Below, one piece after another: positions 15,118-23,684 of a stretch of DNA of 33,723 nucleotides. Below the pieces are notes generated by a model. The model was given only the letters and a program-made list of their open reading frames with translations, was not told where the DNA came from and made no database searches. The stretch's first letter is position 1; every line of letters begins with the position of its first letter. The position numbers and the translations under genes are program-made. This DNA comes from Firmicutes bacterium UBA5559 (lineage in GTDB: Bacteria > Bacillota > Clostridia > Peptostreptococcales > Anaerovoracaceae), in the NCBI GenBank assembly GCA_002425705.1, contig DIMT01000008.1:4196-37918 (forward strand). The letters run 5' to 3'.

Positions 15118-16167
15118 TTAAAACTTGAAGAGGAACTTTCTGATGATGTTCACCAGGTCATCGTACCCATGAGCGAATTGATCCAGGGTCTTGTTCACGA
15201 CACCATAGGTATCAAATTCTTCGATTTCCATGTGGTCATAGGCTTTGACAAAATCCGGAAGCTTTCGCAGCTCTTTGATGTAGTAAGGATCTACTTCTTC
15301 GTCCATACGGGCCACTACATCGAAATCGGAGTTATTGAACATGACCTGATATTTGTAAGGCATGGTCAGGACCACATCTCCGCCGATGAATTCCAGCCAG
15401 TGAAGGGGAGTACGGTAAGCGGCAGCCAGCATCTTGCAAGCATATCCCCTTTCCTTATATACCTTGTAGGCCTTCTTGACGCAGGCCACACCAGCCATAT
15501 CCAGCGCCGGCGGATACACGGCGATGGAAGCTTTGTCAGCCGCTGCCTTCAGCCAGTCGTCGATTCTTCCCACCATGATGGTGCAGACCGGGTTGATGCC
15601 TGAATTATCCAGACCCTCTGCTGTTCTTCGGTCCAGTCCTCTCTGTACGGCTTCTCCCACGGCGATTGCCTGGGTAGCGGTGAAGGATACGGTAGCATTA
15701 ATGCTGACACCCCGGTAGGTGGCTTCTTCAAAAGCCTTGATTCCTGCAGCAGTCGCCGGCATCTTTACCTGCATGTTGGGAGCCAGAGTAGCGAAGTAGA
15801 CTGCCTGCTCCACCAGCTTTTCCGTGTTGTTGTAATACTTGGTGTTGGTCTGGATAGAAATTCTTCCTTCGCCGGTTGCCGGGTCGAAGAGAGGCTCCAG
15901 CAGCTTTGCTCCGTCGATGGCCAGTTTTTCAATTATATCCCAGGCCAGTTCGTCTTCGGAAGCGGTAGGGTTATTCCGAATCAATTCTTTGATATAATCC
16001 TCGTAGGCAGGCAGTTCCTTTTCCAGGACACCTTTGACGATAACCGGGTTTGTAGTGGCTCCCACTCCCCCGTTCTCTATGCTGTAAGTCAGTTCTTTGA
16101 TAGAACAGGAGTCATTCCACACCTTGGTCTGGGGGAACTTTTGTCTCATTTCCAATAATTTACTCAT
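15118..16167 (-). CDS. Transaldolase-family enzyme (candidate keto-deoxy-gluconate transaldolase/aldolase)
   Basis: This 349-residue protein has the transaldolase barrel: VWNDSC (Asp19, equivalent to TalB Asp17), ATTNP (Asn41), GRISIQ (101-106), QVKMPAT with Schiff-base Lys135, SINATVSFT and VGRIDDW (199-205). Two positions differ from ordinary transaldolase as I align them: TalB Glu96 is Gln106 here, the residue found in fructose-6-phosphate aldolase (Gln59), and TalB Phe178 is Met198. About 100 extra residues follow the core. It lies inside the inositol operon between the ABC permease and iolB, where the kinase iolC and aldolase iolJ would be expected and are missing. I infer that it cleaves or transfers the dihydroxyacetone unit of 2-deoxy-5-keto-gluconate. 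An ordinary pentose-phosphate transaldolase is the alternative. Confidence 0.85.
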   Translation of the reverse strand: MSKLLEMRQKFPQTKVWNDSCSIKELTYSIENGGVGATTNPVIVKGVLEKELPAYEDYIKELIRNNPTASEDELAWDIIEKLAIDGAKLLEPLFDPATGEGRISIQTNTKYYNNTEKLVEQAVYFATLAPNMQVKMPATAAGIKAFEEATYRGVSINATVSFTATQAIAVGEAVQRGLDRRTAEGLDNSGINPVCTIMVGRIDDWLKAAADKASIAVYPPALDMAGVACVKKAYKVYKERGYACKMLAAAYRTPLHWLEFIGGDVVLTMPYKYQVMFNNSDFDVVARMDEEVDPYYIKELRKLPDFVKAYDHMEIEEFDTYGVVNKTLDQFAHGYDDLVNIIRKFLFKF

Positions 16168-16190
16168 TTTTTTCTCCTTTTCTTCTGAAA

Positions 16191-17213
16191 CTACTTTTTC
16201 TTTGCGTTCTTTCTCATGTCGATGACAACCGCTACAACAATAATCAGACCTTCGATGATCTGCTGCCAGTAGGGGTTAACAGAAAGTAATGTCAGACTGT
16301 TTCTAAGTACGCCCAGAATCAGGGCTCCGACCACTGCGCCCCAAATAGTTCCGATACCGCCGGCATGGCTGGTACCACCGATGGTGGTGGCAGCAATGGC
16401 TGTCAGTTCATAACCAGTCGCAGCACCGGGGTGAACGCTTCCGGTACGGCCAGCGAAGACGATGGCGGCAACACCGGCCAGCATTCCGCAATAGGCGTAA
16501 ATCATGGTCAGATTTCTCTTTACATTGATACCGGATACTTCTGCAGCCTTGATGTTGGCACCGATAGCATAGACACTCTTACCAAAGCTGGTATTGTTGA
16601 GAAGGATCCAGGTAATCACGATACAGATAAAGTATACGATAACCGGTACCGGCACGACACCGATTTTGCCGCCGAAGAAGGTAAAGTCCGGGGTCAGGGT
16701 GCTGATGGGCTTACCAGACGTGTACAGCAGAGCCAGACCTCGTCCGATGGTCAGCATACCCAGCGTAGCAATAAAGGCCGGTATTCCGGTATAGGCAATC
16801 AGGCTTCCGTTGATGGCTCCCAGGAAGGCACCAATCAGGAGCGCTGCCAGAATCGGCACAATGACCGGCATTTCACCTAATGAGGGATAGAACTTTCCAC
16901 TGGCTGTGGCAGCCTGTCCCAGACTGGCGGCTACAACGCCGGCAAAGGCAAGGACCGATCCGACGGAAATATCGATTCCCTTGGAAACGATGACCAGGGT
17001 CATACCCAGTGCCATGATTCCAAAAATACTACTTTGGATCAGAATGTTGAAAATATTGTTAGGGGTGGGGAAAGAGTTGGGCTTTACGATGACCATGACG
17101 ACGACCATCAGAATCAGCACACCTACAATGCCGTACTTTTTCAGAAGCGCCTTGGAATGACTGCTGACTGTGATGCCGCCTCCACCCTGCTCCTTATTCT
17201 GTATTTTGCTCAT
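16191..17213 (-). CDS. Ribose-type ABC transporter permease (probable inositol importer)
   Basis: This 340-residue polytopic membrane protein belongs to the RbsC family. After a soluble, glycine-rich N terminus come about eight to ten hydrophobic helices. The signature GIDISVGSV (near 86) and the late GTSHAGGIGTIWGAVVGALIL stretch are characteristic of the family. It would form the membrane channel with the ATPase encoded 20 bases upstream and the lipoprotein two genes upstream. Myo-inositol is the likely cargo because iolG, iolD, iolE and iolB share the operon, but the sequence alone cannot separate inositol from ribose or galactose. The gene ends in UAG (16191-16193); readthrough would add eight codons before TGA and would not reach the transaldolase frame. 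Confidence 0.9.
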   Translation of the reverse strand: MSKIQNKEQGGGGITVSSHSKALLKKYGIVGVLILMVVVMVIVKPNSFPTPNNIFNILIQSSIFGIMALGMTLVIVSKGIDISVGSVLAFAGVVAASLGQAATASGKFYPSLGEMPVIVPILAALLIGAFLGAINGSLIAYTGIPAFIATLGMLTIGRGLALLYTSGKPISTLTPDFTFFGGKIGVVPVPVIVYFICIVITWILLNNTSFGKSVYAIGANIKAAEVSGINVKRNLTMIYAYCGMLAGVAAIVFAGRTGSVHPGAATGYELTAIAATTIGGTSHAGGIGTIWGAVVGALILGVLRNSLTLLSVNPYWQQIIEGLIIVVAVVIDMRKNAKKK

Positions 17214-17233
17214 TTGAACATCCTCCTGTTTCT

Positions 17234-18751
17234 TTATGCAGTCTTTTCCTTTACCGTACCAGTTGCATACTTCATGATTTCTGTTTGGGTCAGATCCTTG
17301 GTGTTTTCCAGAATCCCGGTCAGCTTTCCTTCGTGCATGACCATGATCCGGTCGCTCATTCCCATTACTTCCGGCAGTTCTGAAGACACCATAATGATGC
17401 TCTTTCCCTGTCCTGCCAGGTTTGTGATGATTTTATGAATTTCAGATTTAGCACCTACGTCGATACCTCTGGTCGGTTCATCCAGGAAGAGAATGTCCGG
17501 CTCCGTCAGCAGCCACCTGGCTACCAGAACCTTCTGCATATTTCCTCCGCTGAGATTCTGCATCTGCTGATAAAGTCCAGGGGTTTTAATGGCCAAGGCT
17601 TCAACGAACTTCTTCCCGTCAGCCACCATCTCTTTCCCCTTCAAGAGGCCTGCCTTATTTCTATATTTTCCGATATTTGATGTTGTCATATTATCCAGGA
17701 TAGACAGCATGGGAAAGATTCCATCGGTCCTTCGGTCCTCCGTCAATAAAGCCATCCCGTTTTTAATGGCGTCTCTGGAGTTGTTGATCGTTACCTTTTG
17801 ACCTTCAATCAGGATTTCTCCGGAAGTGATATGGCGTATACCAAAAATCGCTTCGATTACTTCCGTACGCCCCGCTCCAACCAGTCCGGCGATACCTAGA
17901 ATTTCCCCTTTTCTTACACTGAAGGATACATCCTTGAAGGTATTTCCTGCTGTCAGGTTTTTCACTTCCAGTCGAACATCCCCGATGCAACAGGGTACTT
18001 TCGGAAACATCTCATCCACATTCCGGCCTACCATCATATGGATCAACTTATCAACGGTCAATTTGTCGGTATCTTCATCTCCGATATACTGGCCGTCCCG
18101 GAATACTGTAATCCGATCTGTAATTTCATACACTTCATCCAGCTTGTGAGAAATATAAATCAGACTCTTTCCCGCAGCTTTCAATTTTCTCATTATGATA
18201 AACAGCTGGTCTACTTCCTTATTGGTCAGGGCGGAAGTAGGCTCATCCATTATGATCAACTTTGCGTCATAGGATATGGCTTTGGCGATTTCAATCATCT
18301 GAATCTTCGCCACGGATAATTCCCGCATCTCAGTCCTCGGATCCACATTCAGATCAATCTGGGCCAGGACTTCCTTGCTCATTTCGTACATTTTTTTGTG
18401 ATCAACCAAGCCGAACTTGTTCTTCGGTTCTCTTCCCAGCCACAGGTTTTCCATAACGGGTCTGGACTCGACCGGATTCAATTCTTGATGAATCATGGCG
18501 ATGCCAGCCTGAATGGCCTGCTGGGTATTGGCAATTTCTATTTTATTGCCGTCGAAAAATATTTCACCCGATGTGGGCGGGTGGATACCGATCAGACATT
18601 TCATCAGCGTCGATTTACCTGCACCGTTTTCTCCCATCAGGGCATGGATCTCTCCCGGTGCTACCCGCAGATCAACACCTCTGAGTGCCTGCACTCCAGG
18701 GAAAGTCTTGACAATATTCTTCATTTCCAATAAATATTTCTGCTCTGACAT
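17234..18751 (-). CDS. Ribose-type ABC transporter ATP-binding protein (two ATPase domains)
   Basis: This is the cytosolic engine of the sugar importer. The 505-residue protein has two ABC domains, as in RbsA/MglA. The first has Walker A GENGAGKST (40-48), a degenerate signature LSVAKIQ and Walker B LIIMDEPTSAL. The second has the degenerate Walker A GLVGAGRTE normal for this family, signature LSGGNMQK and Walker B ILFLDEPTRGID. The start at 18751 (MSEQKY) follows GGGGGAA with a 6-base spacer; a TTG at 18766 in the same frame is unlikely. That ribosome site lies inside one of two competing hairpins (18758-18806). The gene follows the binding-protein gene after 66 bases and precedes the permease by 20. 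Confidence 0.93.
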   Translation of the reverse strand: MSEQKYLLEMKNIVKTFPGVQALRGVDLRVAPGEIHALMGENGAGKSTLMKCLIGIHPPTSGEIFFDGNKIEIANTQQAIQAGIAMIHQELNPVESRPVMENLWLGREPKNKFGLVDHKKMYEMSKEVLAQIDLNVDPRTEMRELSVAKIQMIEIAKAISYDAKLIIMDEPTSALTNKEVDQLFIIMRKLKAAGKSLIYISHKLDEVYEITDRITVFRDGQYIGDEDTDKLTVDKLIHMMVGRNVDEMFPKVPCCIGDVRLEVKNLTAGNTFKDVSFSVRKGEILGIAGLVGAGRTEVIEAIFGIRHITSGEILIEGQKVTINNSRDAIKNGMALLTEDRRTDGIFPMLSILDNMTTSNIGKYRNKAGLLKGKEMVADGKKFVEALAIKTPGLYQQMQNLSGGNMQKVLVARWLLTEPDILFLDEPTRGIDVGAKSEIHKIITNLAGQGKSIIMVSSELPEVMGMSDRIMVMHEGKLTGILENTKDLTQTEIMKYATGTVKEKTA

Positions 18752-18757
18752 AATCGT

Positions 18758-18806
18758 TTCCCCCAAATTTTTTTATTTGGGGGAAGGGCCGGGCCCTTCC
18801 CCCAAA
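18758..18806 (-). promoter_or_regulatory. Two mutually exclusive intercistronic hairpins; one hides the ATPase ribosome site
   Basis: In mRNA order, segment 1 (18806-18792) pairs perfectly with segment 2 (18790-18776) over up to 15 bp, starting 11 bases after the binding-protein stop. Segment 2, plus one base, can instead pair over 11 bp with segment 3 (18768-18758). Segment 3 contains GGGGGAA, the ribosome site of the ATPase gene. Segments 1 and 3 share TTTGGGGGAA. No U-tract follows, so it is not a standard terminator; it likely protects the binding-protein mRNA and adjusts the expression ratio. Confidence 0.7.
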
Positions 18807-18817
18807 GTTAAGATTCT

Positions 18818-19759
18818 TTACTGGAAATCTGCAATGTTTTCCGGAGTGATCAGCACGAAGGGAACCCAAGTAATCGGTTCTACGGCTTCACCAGCCAGAA
18901 CGGAGGATACGACACCAACAGCGCCGCCGCCCTGTCCTTCAGCATCCTGAAGAACGGTTGCAGCCAGTGTTCCGCCAGCAACAGCATTCTTTGCATCGGG
19001 AATCGCATCAACACCCATTACGATAACGTCTGTTCTTCCTGCAGCCTGCAGAGCCTGTACAGCTCCCAGAGCCATTTCGTCGTTGTTAGCCAGAATTGCG
19101 TTCAGCTTGTCGCCGTAAGCAGTCAGCCAGTTTTCAGTCAGAGTCAGACCCTGGTCTCTCTGCCAGTTTCCGGATTCCTTAGCAAGTACAGTGAAGTTGG
19201 TACCGGCTAAAGTAACTTCATTACCTTCAGTTCTCTTCAGGGCTCCTTCGTTGGACAGGATTCCCTGCAGGATTCCTACGCCGCCGCCATCAGGAAGCAT
19301 TTCCTTCAGGTATTCAGCCTGGAATTTTCCAGCGTCGATTTCCTGAGATCCGACATAGTATACATTTTCAGGAATTTCACCTTCGCCAAAGGGGTTTCTG
19401 TTGACATAAACCAGAGGAATTCCGGCTGCCTGAGCGGCGTCAGTGATGGGACCCATTGCGCTGGTGTCAACCGGTACAACGATCAGAGCAGCAACGCCCT
19501 GTTCGATCATGGCCTTCACCTGGTCCTGTTGCTTGATGACATCTTCCTGAGCGTCCTGAACGTCCAGTGTGATTCCGGCATCAGCAGCAGCAGCTTTTGC
19601 AGCGTCAACGATGTAGGTCTGGAAGGTGTCATTAAAGTTGTTGCAGGAATAGCCAACCTTAATGGCATCTTCAGGAGTTTCTGCTGTTTCTCCGCCACCA
19701 CAGGCTACAAGGCCCAGGGCAAGAACCAGTACCAGCATTAATGCAAGTATTTTCTTCAT
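18818..19759 (-). CDS. Sugar ABC transporter substrate-binding lipoprotein (RbsB-like)
   Basis: This is the extracellular receptor of the importer. The protein of 313 residues starts MKKILALML, has a hydrophobic signal and lipobox LVAC with Cys20 lipidated, then a short acidic linker and the type I periplasmic-binding fold (KVGYSCNNFNDTFQTY, then VVPVDTSAMGPITDAAQAAGIPLVYVNR and ANNDEMALGAVQAL, described here as family marks). The start at 19759 has GGAGGA 7 bases upstream; a GTG/ATG-type start five codons earlier would overlap that site. It is the first transporter gene, followed by strong hairpins that probably stabilise its message, as receptors are needed in excess. Inositol is the inferred ligand from operon context. 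Confidence 0.92.
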   Translation of the reverse strand: MKKILALMLVLVLALGLVACGGGETAETPEDAIKVGYSCNNFNDTFQTYIVDAAKAAAADAGITLDVQDAQEDVIKQQDQVKAMIEQGVAALIVVPVDTSAMGPITDAAQAAGIPLVYVNRNPFGEGEIPENVYYVGSQEIDAGKFQAEYLKEMLPDGGGVGILQGILSNEGALKRTEGNEVTLAGTNFTVLAKESGNWQRDQGLTLTENWLTAYGDKLNAILANNDEMALGAVQALQAAGRTDVIVMGVDAIPDAKNAVAGGTLAATVLQDAEGQGGGAVGVVSSVLAGEAVEPITWVPFVLITPENIADFQ

Positions 19760-19790
19760 TTTTCTGTCCTCCATAAAAATGTTTTCTATA

Positions 19791-19827
19791 TTAACGACCC
19801 CATTGTCGCTAATACCAAGGTACCTTG
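19791..19827 (-). other. Small hairpin and palindrome upstream of the binding-protein gene
   Basis: TTAGCGAC pairs with GTCGTTAA (19812-19805 and 19798-19791 on the minus strand, one G-U pair) around 6 bases. Next to it is a 12-base perfect palindrome, CAAGGTACCTTG (19816-19827). They occupy the 82-base gap after iolG. No U-tract follows, so processing or stability roles are possible but unproven. Confidence 0.4.
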
Positions 19828-19841
19828 CGAAACCGAGCCCC

Positions 19842-20858
19842 TTACACGATTTCGCTGAGCTTTACCGGTCTTCCTTCCAGGACGGATTTTTTGGCAGCCA
19901 GCCCCATTTTGATGGGCTGAAGCCCGTCAAATCCGACTACCGGCGTTTCCGTATCGTTGATGATGGCAGCCATAAACTGTTTCATTTCATCAGCGAAGGA
20001 ATCCATATACCGCTCCAGGAAGAAATACTTCGGCTTTTCCCCAAATACGCCTTCTGCAGTACTCCATACCGCTGTTGACGGTGTGTCGTTGCTGATTTCG
20101 GCTTTCCCTTTTGAACCAAATGCTTCTACACGCTGATCGTAGCCATAAACTGCTTTACGGCTGTTGTCGATCACGCAGAGCCCCCCGTTTTCGAATCGGA
20201 TCGTTATGATGGCCGTATCCACGTCTCCGGCTTCCCCTATAGCCGGATCCACTAAGCAGGCCGATGCCACATAAATCTCCGTCGGTTCACTTCCCATCAT
20301 GAACCGTGCCATATCAAAGTCGTGAATCGTCATGTCCATGAACATTCCGCCGGAGGCCGCCGCATACTGTGCTGAAGGCGGTTCCGGATCCCGGGAGGTG
20401 ATTTTCAGAATATGAATGTCTCCCAGTGTTCCGTCCTTGATCAATTCCCGGACTTTTCTGAAGTTATGATCGAATCTTCTGTTAAATCCGATCTGCAGCT
20501 TGACCCCTGCTTCCTTCGCTGCATCAATGACCGCTTCCACTTTAGGAATGGTCAGGTCTACGGGCTTTTCACAGAAAATGTGTTTTCCTGCTTTAGCCGC
20601 TTCCACAGAAATCTGGGAGTGGGTGTCCGTGGAGGAGCACACCAGTACTGCATCGATTTCAGGATCGTTGAGAATTTCTTTGTAGTCAGCAGTAGCCACG
20701 GGAATCCCGTTTTGTTCTGCCCATTCCTTGGCGGCGTCGAAATAAATATCCGAGATCGCCTTAATTTCCACTTCAGGGATATAATTCATGATGCTCAGTG
20801 TATGAACCTTTCCGATTCTGCCGGCACCGATGATCCCTACTTTCAGTTTCTTACCCAT
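19842..20858 (-). CDS. iolG: Inositol 2-dehydrogenase IolG (Gfo/Idh/MocA family)
   Basis: IolG oxidises myo-inositol to 2-keto-myo-inositol with NAD, the first catabolic step. The 338-residue protein has the NAD loop GIIGAGRIG at the N terminus, CEKP with Lys98, and GGMFMDMTIHDFD carrying Asp175 and His179; this Lys/Asp/His triad is that of the family (Lys97, Asp172, His176 in Bacillus IolG). The ATG at 20858 has GGAG 7 bases upstream, while the in-frame ATG at 20864 is too close to that site. It follows iolE, whose UAG stop lies in the same frame five codons before the 20864 ATG. It is the closer match to classical IolG of the two dehydrogenases here. Confidence 0.92.
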   Translation of the reverse strand: MGKKLKVGIIGAGRIGKVHTLSIMNYIPEVEIKAISDIYFDAAKEWAEQNGIPVATADYKEILNDPEIDAVLVCSSTDTHSQISVEAAKAGKHIFCEKPVDLTIPKVEAVIDAAKEAGVKLQIGFNRRFDHNFRKVRELIKDGTLGDIHILKITSRDPEPPSAQYAAASGGMFMDMTIHDFDMARFMMGSEPTEIYVASACLVDPAIGEAGDVDTAIITIRFENGGLCVIDNSRKAVYGYDQRVEAFGSKGKAEISNDTPSTAVWSTAEGVFGEKPKYFFLERYMDSFADEMKQFMAAIINDTETPVVGFDGLQPIKMGLAAKKSVLEGRPVKLSEIV

Positions 20859-20876
20859 CTTCATTCTCCTTATAAC

Positions 20877-21773
20877 CTATAAACCGGTTTTTTCTGCAAT
20901 GAACTTTCTGGCTCGAATGGCGTATTCCAGCGGATTGGCCTTCGCAGGATCCTGTTCGGCTTCGACGACCATATATCCTTCGTAACCGGCGTCTTCCAGC
21001 GCTTTGAATACGGGATCGAAGTCAATGGCTCCGTCTCCGGGAATGGTGAAGGTTCCTGCTCTTACCCCCTGCAGGAAGCTCCAGTTCTCAGCCTTCGCCT
21101 TGGCGACTACTTCCGGACGGACGTCTTTCAGATGGACATGGGCGATTCGGTCAATGTACTTGTTCAGTACTGCCATGACAGCTTCCTGCGTTCCCTCGGA
21201 ATAGTAAATGTGTCCAGTGTCGAAGAGCAGATGCACGTCATTGCTGACCATGGACATGAACCGGTCGATTTCTTCCGGTGTCTGGATTCCGGTGCCCATG
21301 TGATGGTGGCAGGTCAGCTTCATGCCCTTTTCCTTGGCCAGTTCTGCCAGCATGCTGAAGCCGCTGGTAACCGCTTCCCACTGCTCGTCGGTGTAAACCG
21401 GCTTGGCGGCGAAGATCGGCTCATCTAGTCCCTGAATGCTGTTTCCGACTTCTGCTGCTCCAATAATTTTGGCGCCCATAGCATGGAGGAAATCCCGGTG
21501 TTCGATGAATTCGGCTGCGACTTCTTCCTTGGTCTTGGTGGTGAAGCAGGCGCTGAACCAGGCATTGCAAATCTCCATGTTTCGAAGGGCCAAGGCTTTT
21601 TTCAGTACTTCCACATCTCTGGGATACTTGTTTCCTACCTCGGATCCGGCGAAACCGGCCAGGGCCATTTCACTGACACACTGTTCAAAGGTATTTTCAC
21701 TGCCCAGATCCGGCATATCGTCATTGGTCCAGCCAATGGGTGCTATGCCCAGCTTAACTTTGTTTTTATCCAT
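20877..21773 (-). CDS. iolE: 2-keto-myo-inositol dehydratase IolE
   Basis: IolE removes water from 2-keto-myo-inositol to give 3,5/4-trihydroxycyclohexane-1,2-dione (diketo-inositol), the substrate of IolD. The 298-residue protein is a xylose-isomerase-like TIM barrel of the usual family length. It opens KLGIAPIGWTNDDMPDLG, the most recognisable IolE stretch, and has LTCHHHMGTGIQTPEEID, LLFDTGHIYYSE and AHVHLKDVRP, which carry the metal ligands. It lies between iolD and iolG, 24 bases after iolD. The stop is UAG, discussed separately because it is in frame with iolG. Confidence 0.95.
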   Translation of the reverse strand: MDKNKVKLGIAPIGWTNDDMPDLGSENTFEQCVSEMALAGFAGSEVGNKYPRDVEVLKKALALRNMEICNAWFSACFTTKTKEEVAAEFIEHRDFLHAMGAKIIGAAEVGNSIQGLDEPIFAAKPVYTDEQWEAVTSGFSMLAELAKEKGMKLTCHHHMGTGIQTPEEIDRFMSMVSNDVHLLFDTGHIYYSEGTQEAVMAVLNKYIDRIAHVHLKDVRPEVVAKAKAENWSFLQGVRAGTFTIPGDGAIDFDPVFKALEDAGYEGYMVVEAEQDPAKANPLEYAIRARKFIAEKTGL

Positions 21774-21797
21774 ACTGTTTCTCCCCTTTTATATGAA

Positions 21798-23663
21798 TTA
21801 GAATTTACGGGCTTGTTCCACATGTTTTGCCACATCGGCTGCAGCTTCTTCCACAGCCTGGTGCCGGGATTTCTGGGCAACACCTACTCTCCACCAGGCA
21901 TCGTAGCCATCGGTCATGGTGCCTGGTACGGTTTTAATGTCGATCAGGGTGGACTTGTCGGAATCCTGCATGGCTTTGACTCCCTCAGCAAGTTCCTCCA
22001 CGTTGGTGGCGGTATAACCGTTTCCGCCGTAACCTCTGGCTACCATGGCGAAATCGATGGGCAGGTATTCACCGGTGAGTCTTCCGGTTTTTTCGTCCCG
22101 GTATCGGTATTCATTGGCAAAGCTGGGAATACCCTGGCCACGCTGCAGATTGTGGATGCACTGGCATCCGTTGTTATCCAGCACGATCAGGTTGATTTTC
22201 AAGCCTTCCTGCAGACTGGTGACAAATTCAGAATGGAGCATCTGGAAACTTCCGTCTCCTAAGATGGCATATACTTCCCGATCCGGTTCTGCGATTTTGA
22301 CACCCAGAGCCGCATTGACCTCATAGCCCATGCAGGAGAAGGCATACTCAACGTGGTAAACTCCCTCTTCCCGGCATCTCCAGACTCGCTGAAGGTCGCT
22401 GGGCAGGCTTCCGGAAGCGGTTACCATGATGGCATCCTTCGGCAGAAGCTTATCGTTCAGTTCTCCCAGGATCCGGGTTTGAGCCAGTCCATCCGGGTGT
22501 TCCAGCGTGTAAAGCCGGTCGACTTCCGTATCCCATTCATTTCTGGCTTCAGCGATTTCGGTGGTATATCCGCTCTTGTACCCTCTCTTCCGAAGCTCGG
22601 CGGTGAGGGCCTTCAGGGCCAGCTTTGCATCGGCGAAAATCGGCATAGCATTCATTTTATAGGCATCCAGCGGGTTGACGTTGATGGAGATCATATCCAT
22701 CTCTTCATGCTGGTAAGCCCATTTGGAGCAGGTACAGAAATCGTTGAGCCGGGTTCCGATTCCCAGGATCAGGTCGGCTTTGGCTGCCAGCTTATTAGTA
22801 GCAGAGGTTCCGGTCAGGCCGGCTCCTCCCATGTTGTATGGATTGTCAAAGAGCACCACCCCTTTTCCGGCCTGCGTTTCGCCGAAGGGAATATTAAATT
22901 CTTTGGTGAATTCGATGAGTTCTGCTGCTGCATCGGAGTAACCGATACCGCCTCCTGCGATGATGAAGGGCTTTTCCTTCTTCATGATCAGGTCTGCAGC
23001 TCTCTGGACCATGGCCGGATCAATATCTCTTCTCTGTACGTAGTGGACTCTCTTTTCCAGAAATTCTACCGGGTAGTCGTATACTTCTCCCTGAACATCC
23101 TGGGGCAGACAGAGCGTGACTGCTCCCATTTCTGCCGGGTCGGTCAGGACTCTCATCCCATTGATGCAGGCGGCCATCAGCTGTTCCGGCCTTGCAATCC
23201 GGTCCCAGTACTTGCTCACTGGCTTGAAAGCATCGTTGGCGGTGATGTTGTAATCATGGGGCTGCTCAATCTGCTGAAGTACCGGGTCCGGCTGCCTTGT
23301 GGCATATGCTTCTCCGGGCAGGAACAGGACCGGCAGACGGTTGGAGGTGGCAGTTCCGGCTGCGGTAACCATGTTGAGGGCTCCGGGGCCGATGGAACTG
23401 GTGACGGCCATAATCTGCTTTCTTCTCTTCTGTTTGGTGAATCCCAGGGCGATGTGGGCCATTCCCTGCTCATTCTTTCCCTGATAATACCGGAGGCTGT
23501 GCTGATCGCTTTCCAGGGCTTCCCCCAGCCCTACCACGTTGCCGTGGCCAAAGATTCCGCAGACCCCCTGGACGAACTTGATTTCTTCACCGTCCACATT
23601 GATGTACTGATTGTCTAAAAATCGGACCAGGGCCTGAGCCACAGTCATTCTTTCCGTTTTCAT
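21798..23663 (-). CDS. iolD: Diketo-inositol hydrolase IolD (ThDP enzyme)
   Basis: IolD hydrolyses the cyclohexane-dione ring to 5-deoxy-D-glucuronate, opening the inositol ring. The 621-residue protein has the three-domain thiamine-diphosphate fold of acetolactate-synthase relatives. The N-terminal domain includes VCGIFGHGNVVGLGEAL, and the C-terminal ThDP site is GDGSFQM...NNG (about residues 460-490 region) binding Mg and pyrophosphate. VEYAFSCMGYEVNAALG is typical of IolD. A GGGGAGGA ribosome site precedes the ATG at 23663. It follows a dehydrogenase gene whose UAG stop is in the same frame, and ends in TAA before iolE. Confidence 0.95.
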   Translation of the reverse strand: MKTERMTVAQALVRFLDNQYINVDGEEIKFVQGVCGIFGHGNVVGLGEALESDQHSLRYYQGKNEQGMAHIALGFTKQKRRKQIMAVTSSIGPGALNMVTAAGTATSNRLPVLFLPGEAYATRQPDPVLQQIEQPHDYNITANDAFKPVSKYWDRIARPEQLMAACINGMRVLTDPAEMGAVTLCLPQDVQGEVYDYPVEFLEKRVHYVQRRDIDPAMVQRAADLIMKKEKPFIIAGGGIGYSDAAAELIEFTKEFNIPFGETQAGKGVVLFDNPYNMGGAGLTGTSATNKLAAKADLILGIGTRLNDFCTCSKWAYQHEEMDMISINVNPLDAYKMNAMPIFADAKLALKALTAELRKRGYKSGYTTEIAEARNEWDTEVDRLYTLEHPDGLAQTRILGELNDKLLPKDAIMVTASGSLPSDLQRVWRCREEGVYHVEYAFSCMGYEVNAALGVKIAEPDREVYAILGDGSFQMLHSEFVTSLQEGLKINLIVLDNNGCQCIHNLQRGQGIPSFANEYRYRDEKTGRLTGEYLPIDFAMVARGYGGNGYTATNVEELAEGVKAMQDSDKSTLIDIKTVPGTMTDGYDAWWRVGVAQKSRHQAVEEAAADVAKHVEQARKF

Positions 23664-23684
23664 AAGTCCTCCCCTTTTTCGTTC

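Noticed and set aside
18758..18806. Ordinary intrinsic terminator after the binding-protein gene
   Set aside because: On the transcribed strand the hairpin is followed by an A-rich, not T-rich, stretch; stability or attenuation fits better.
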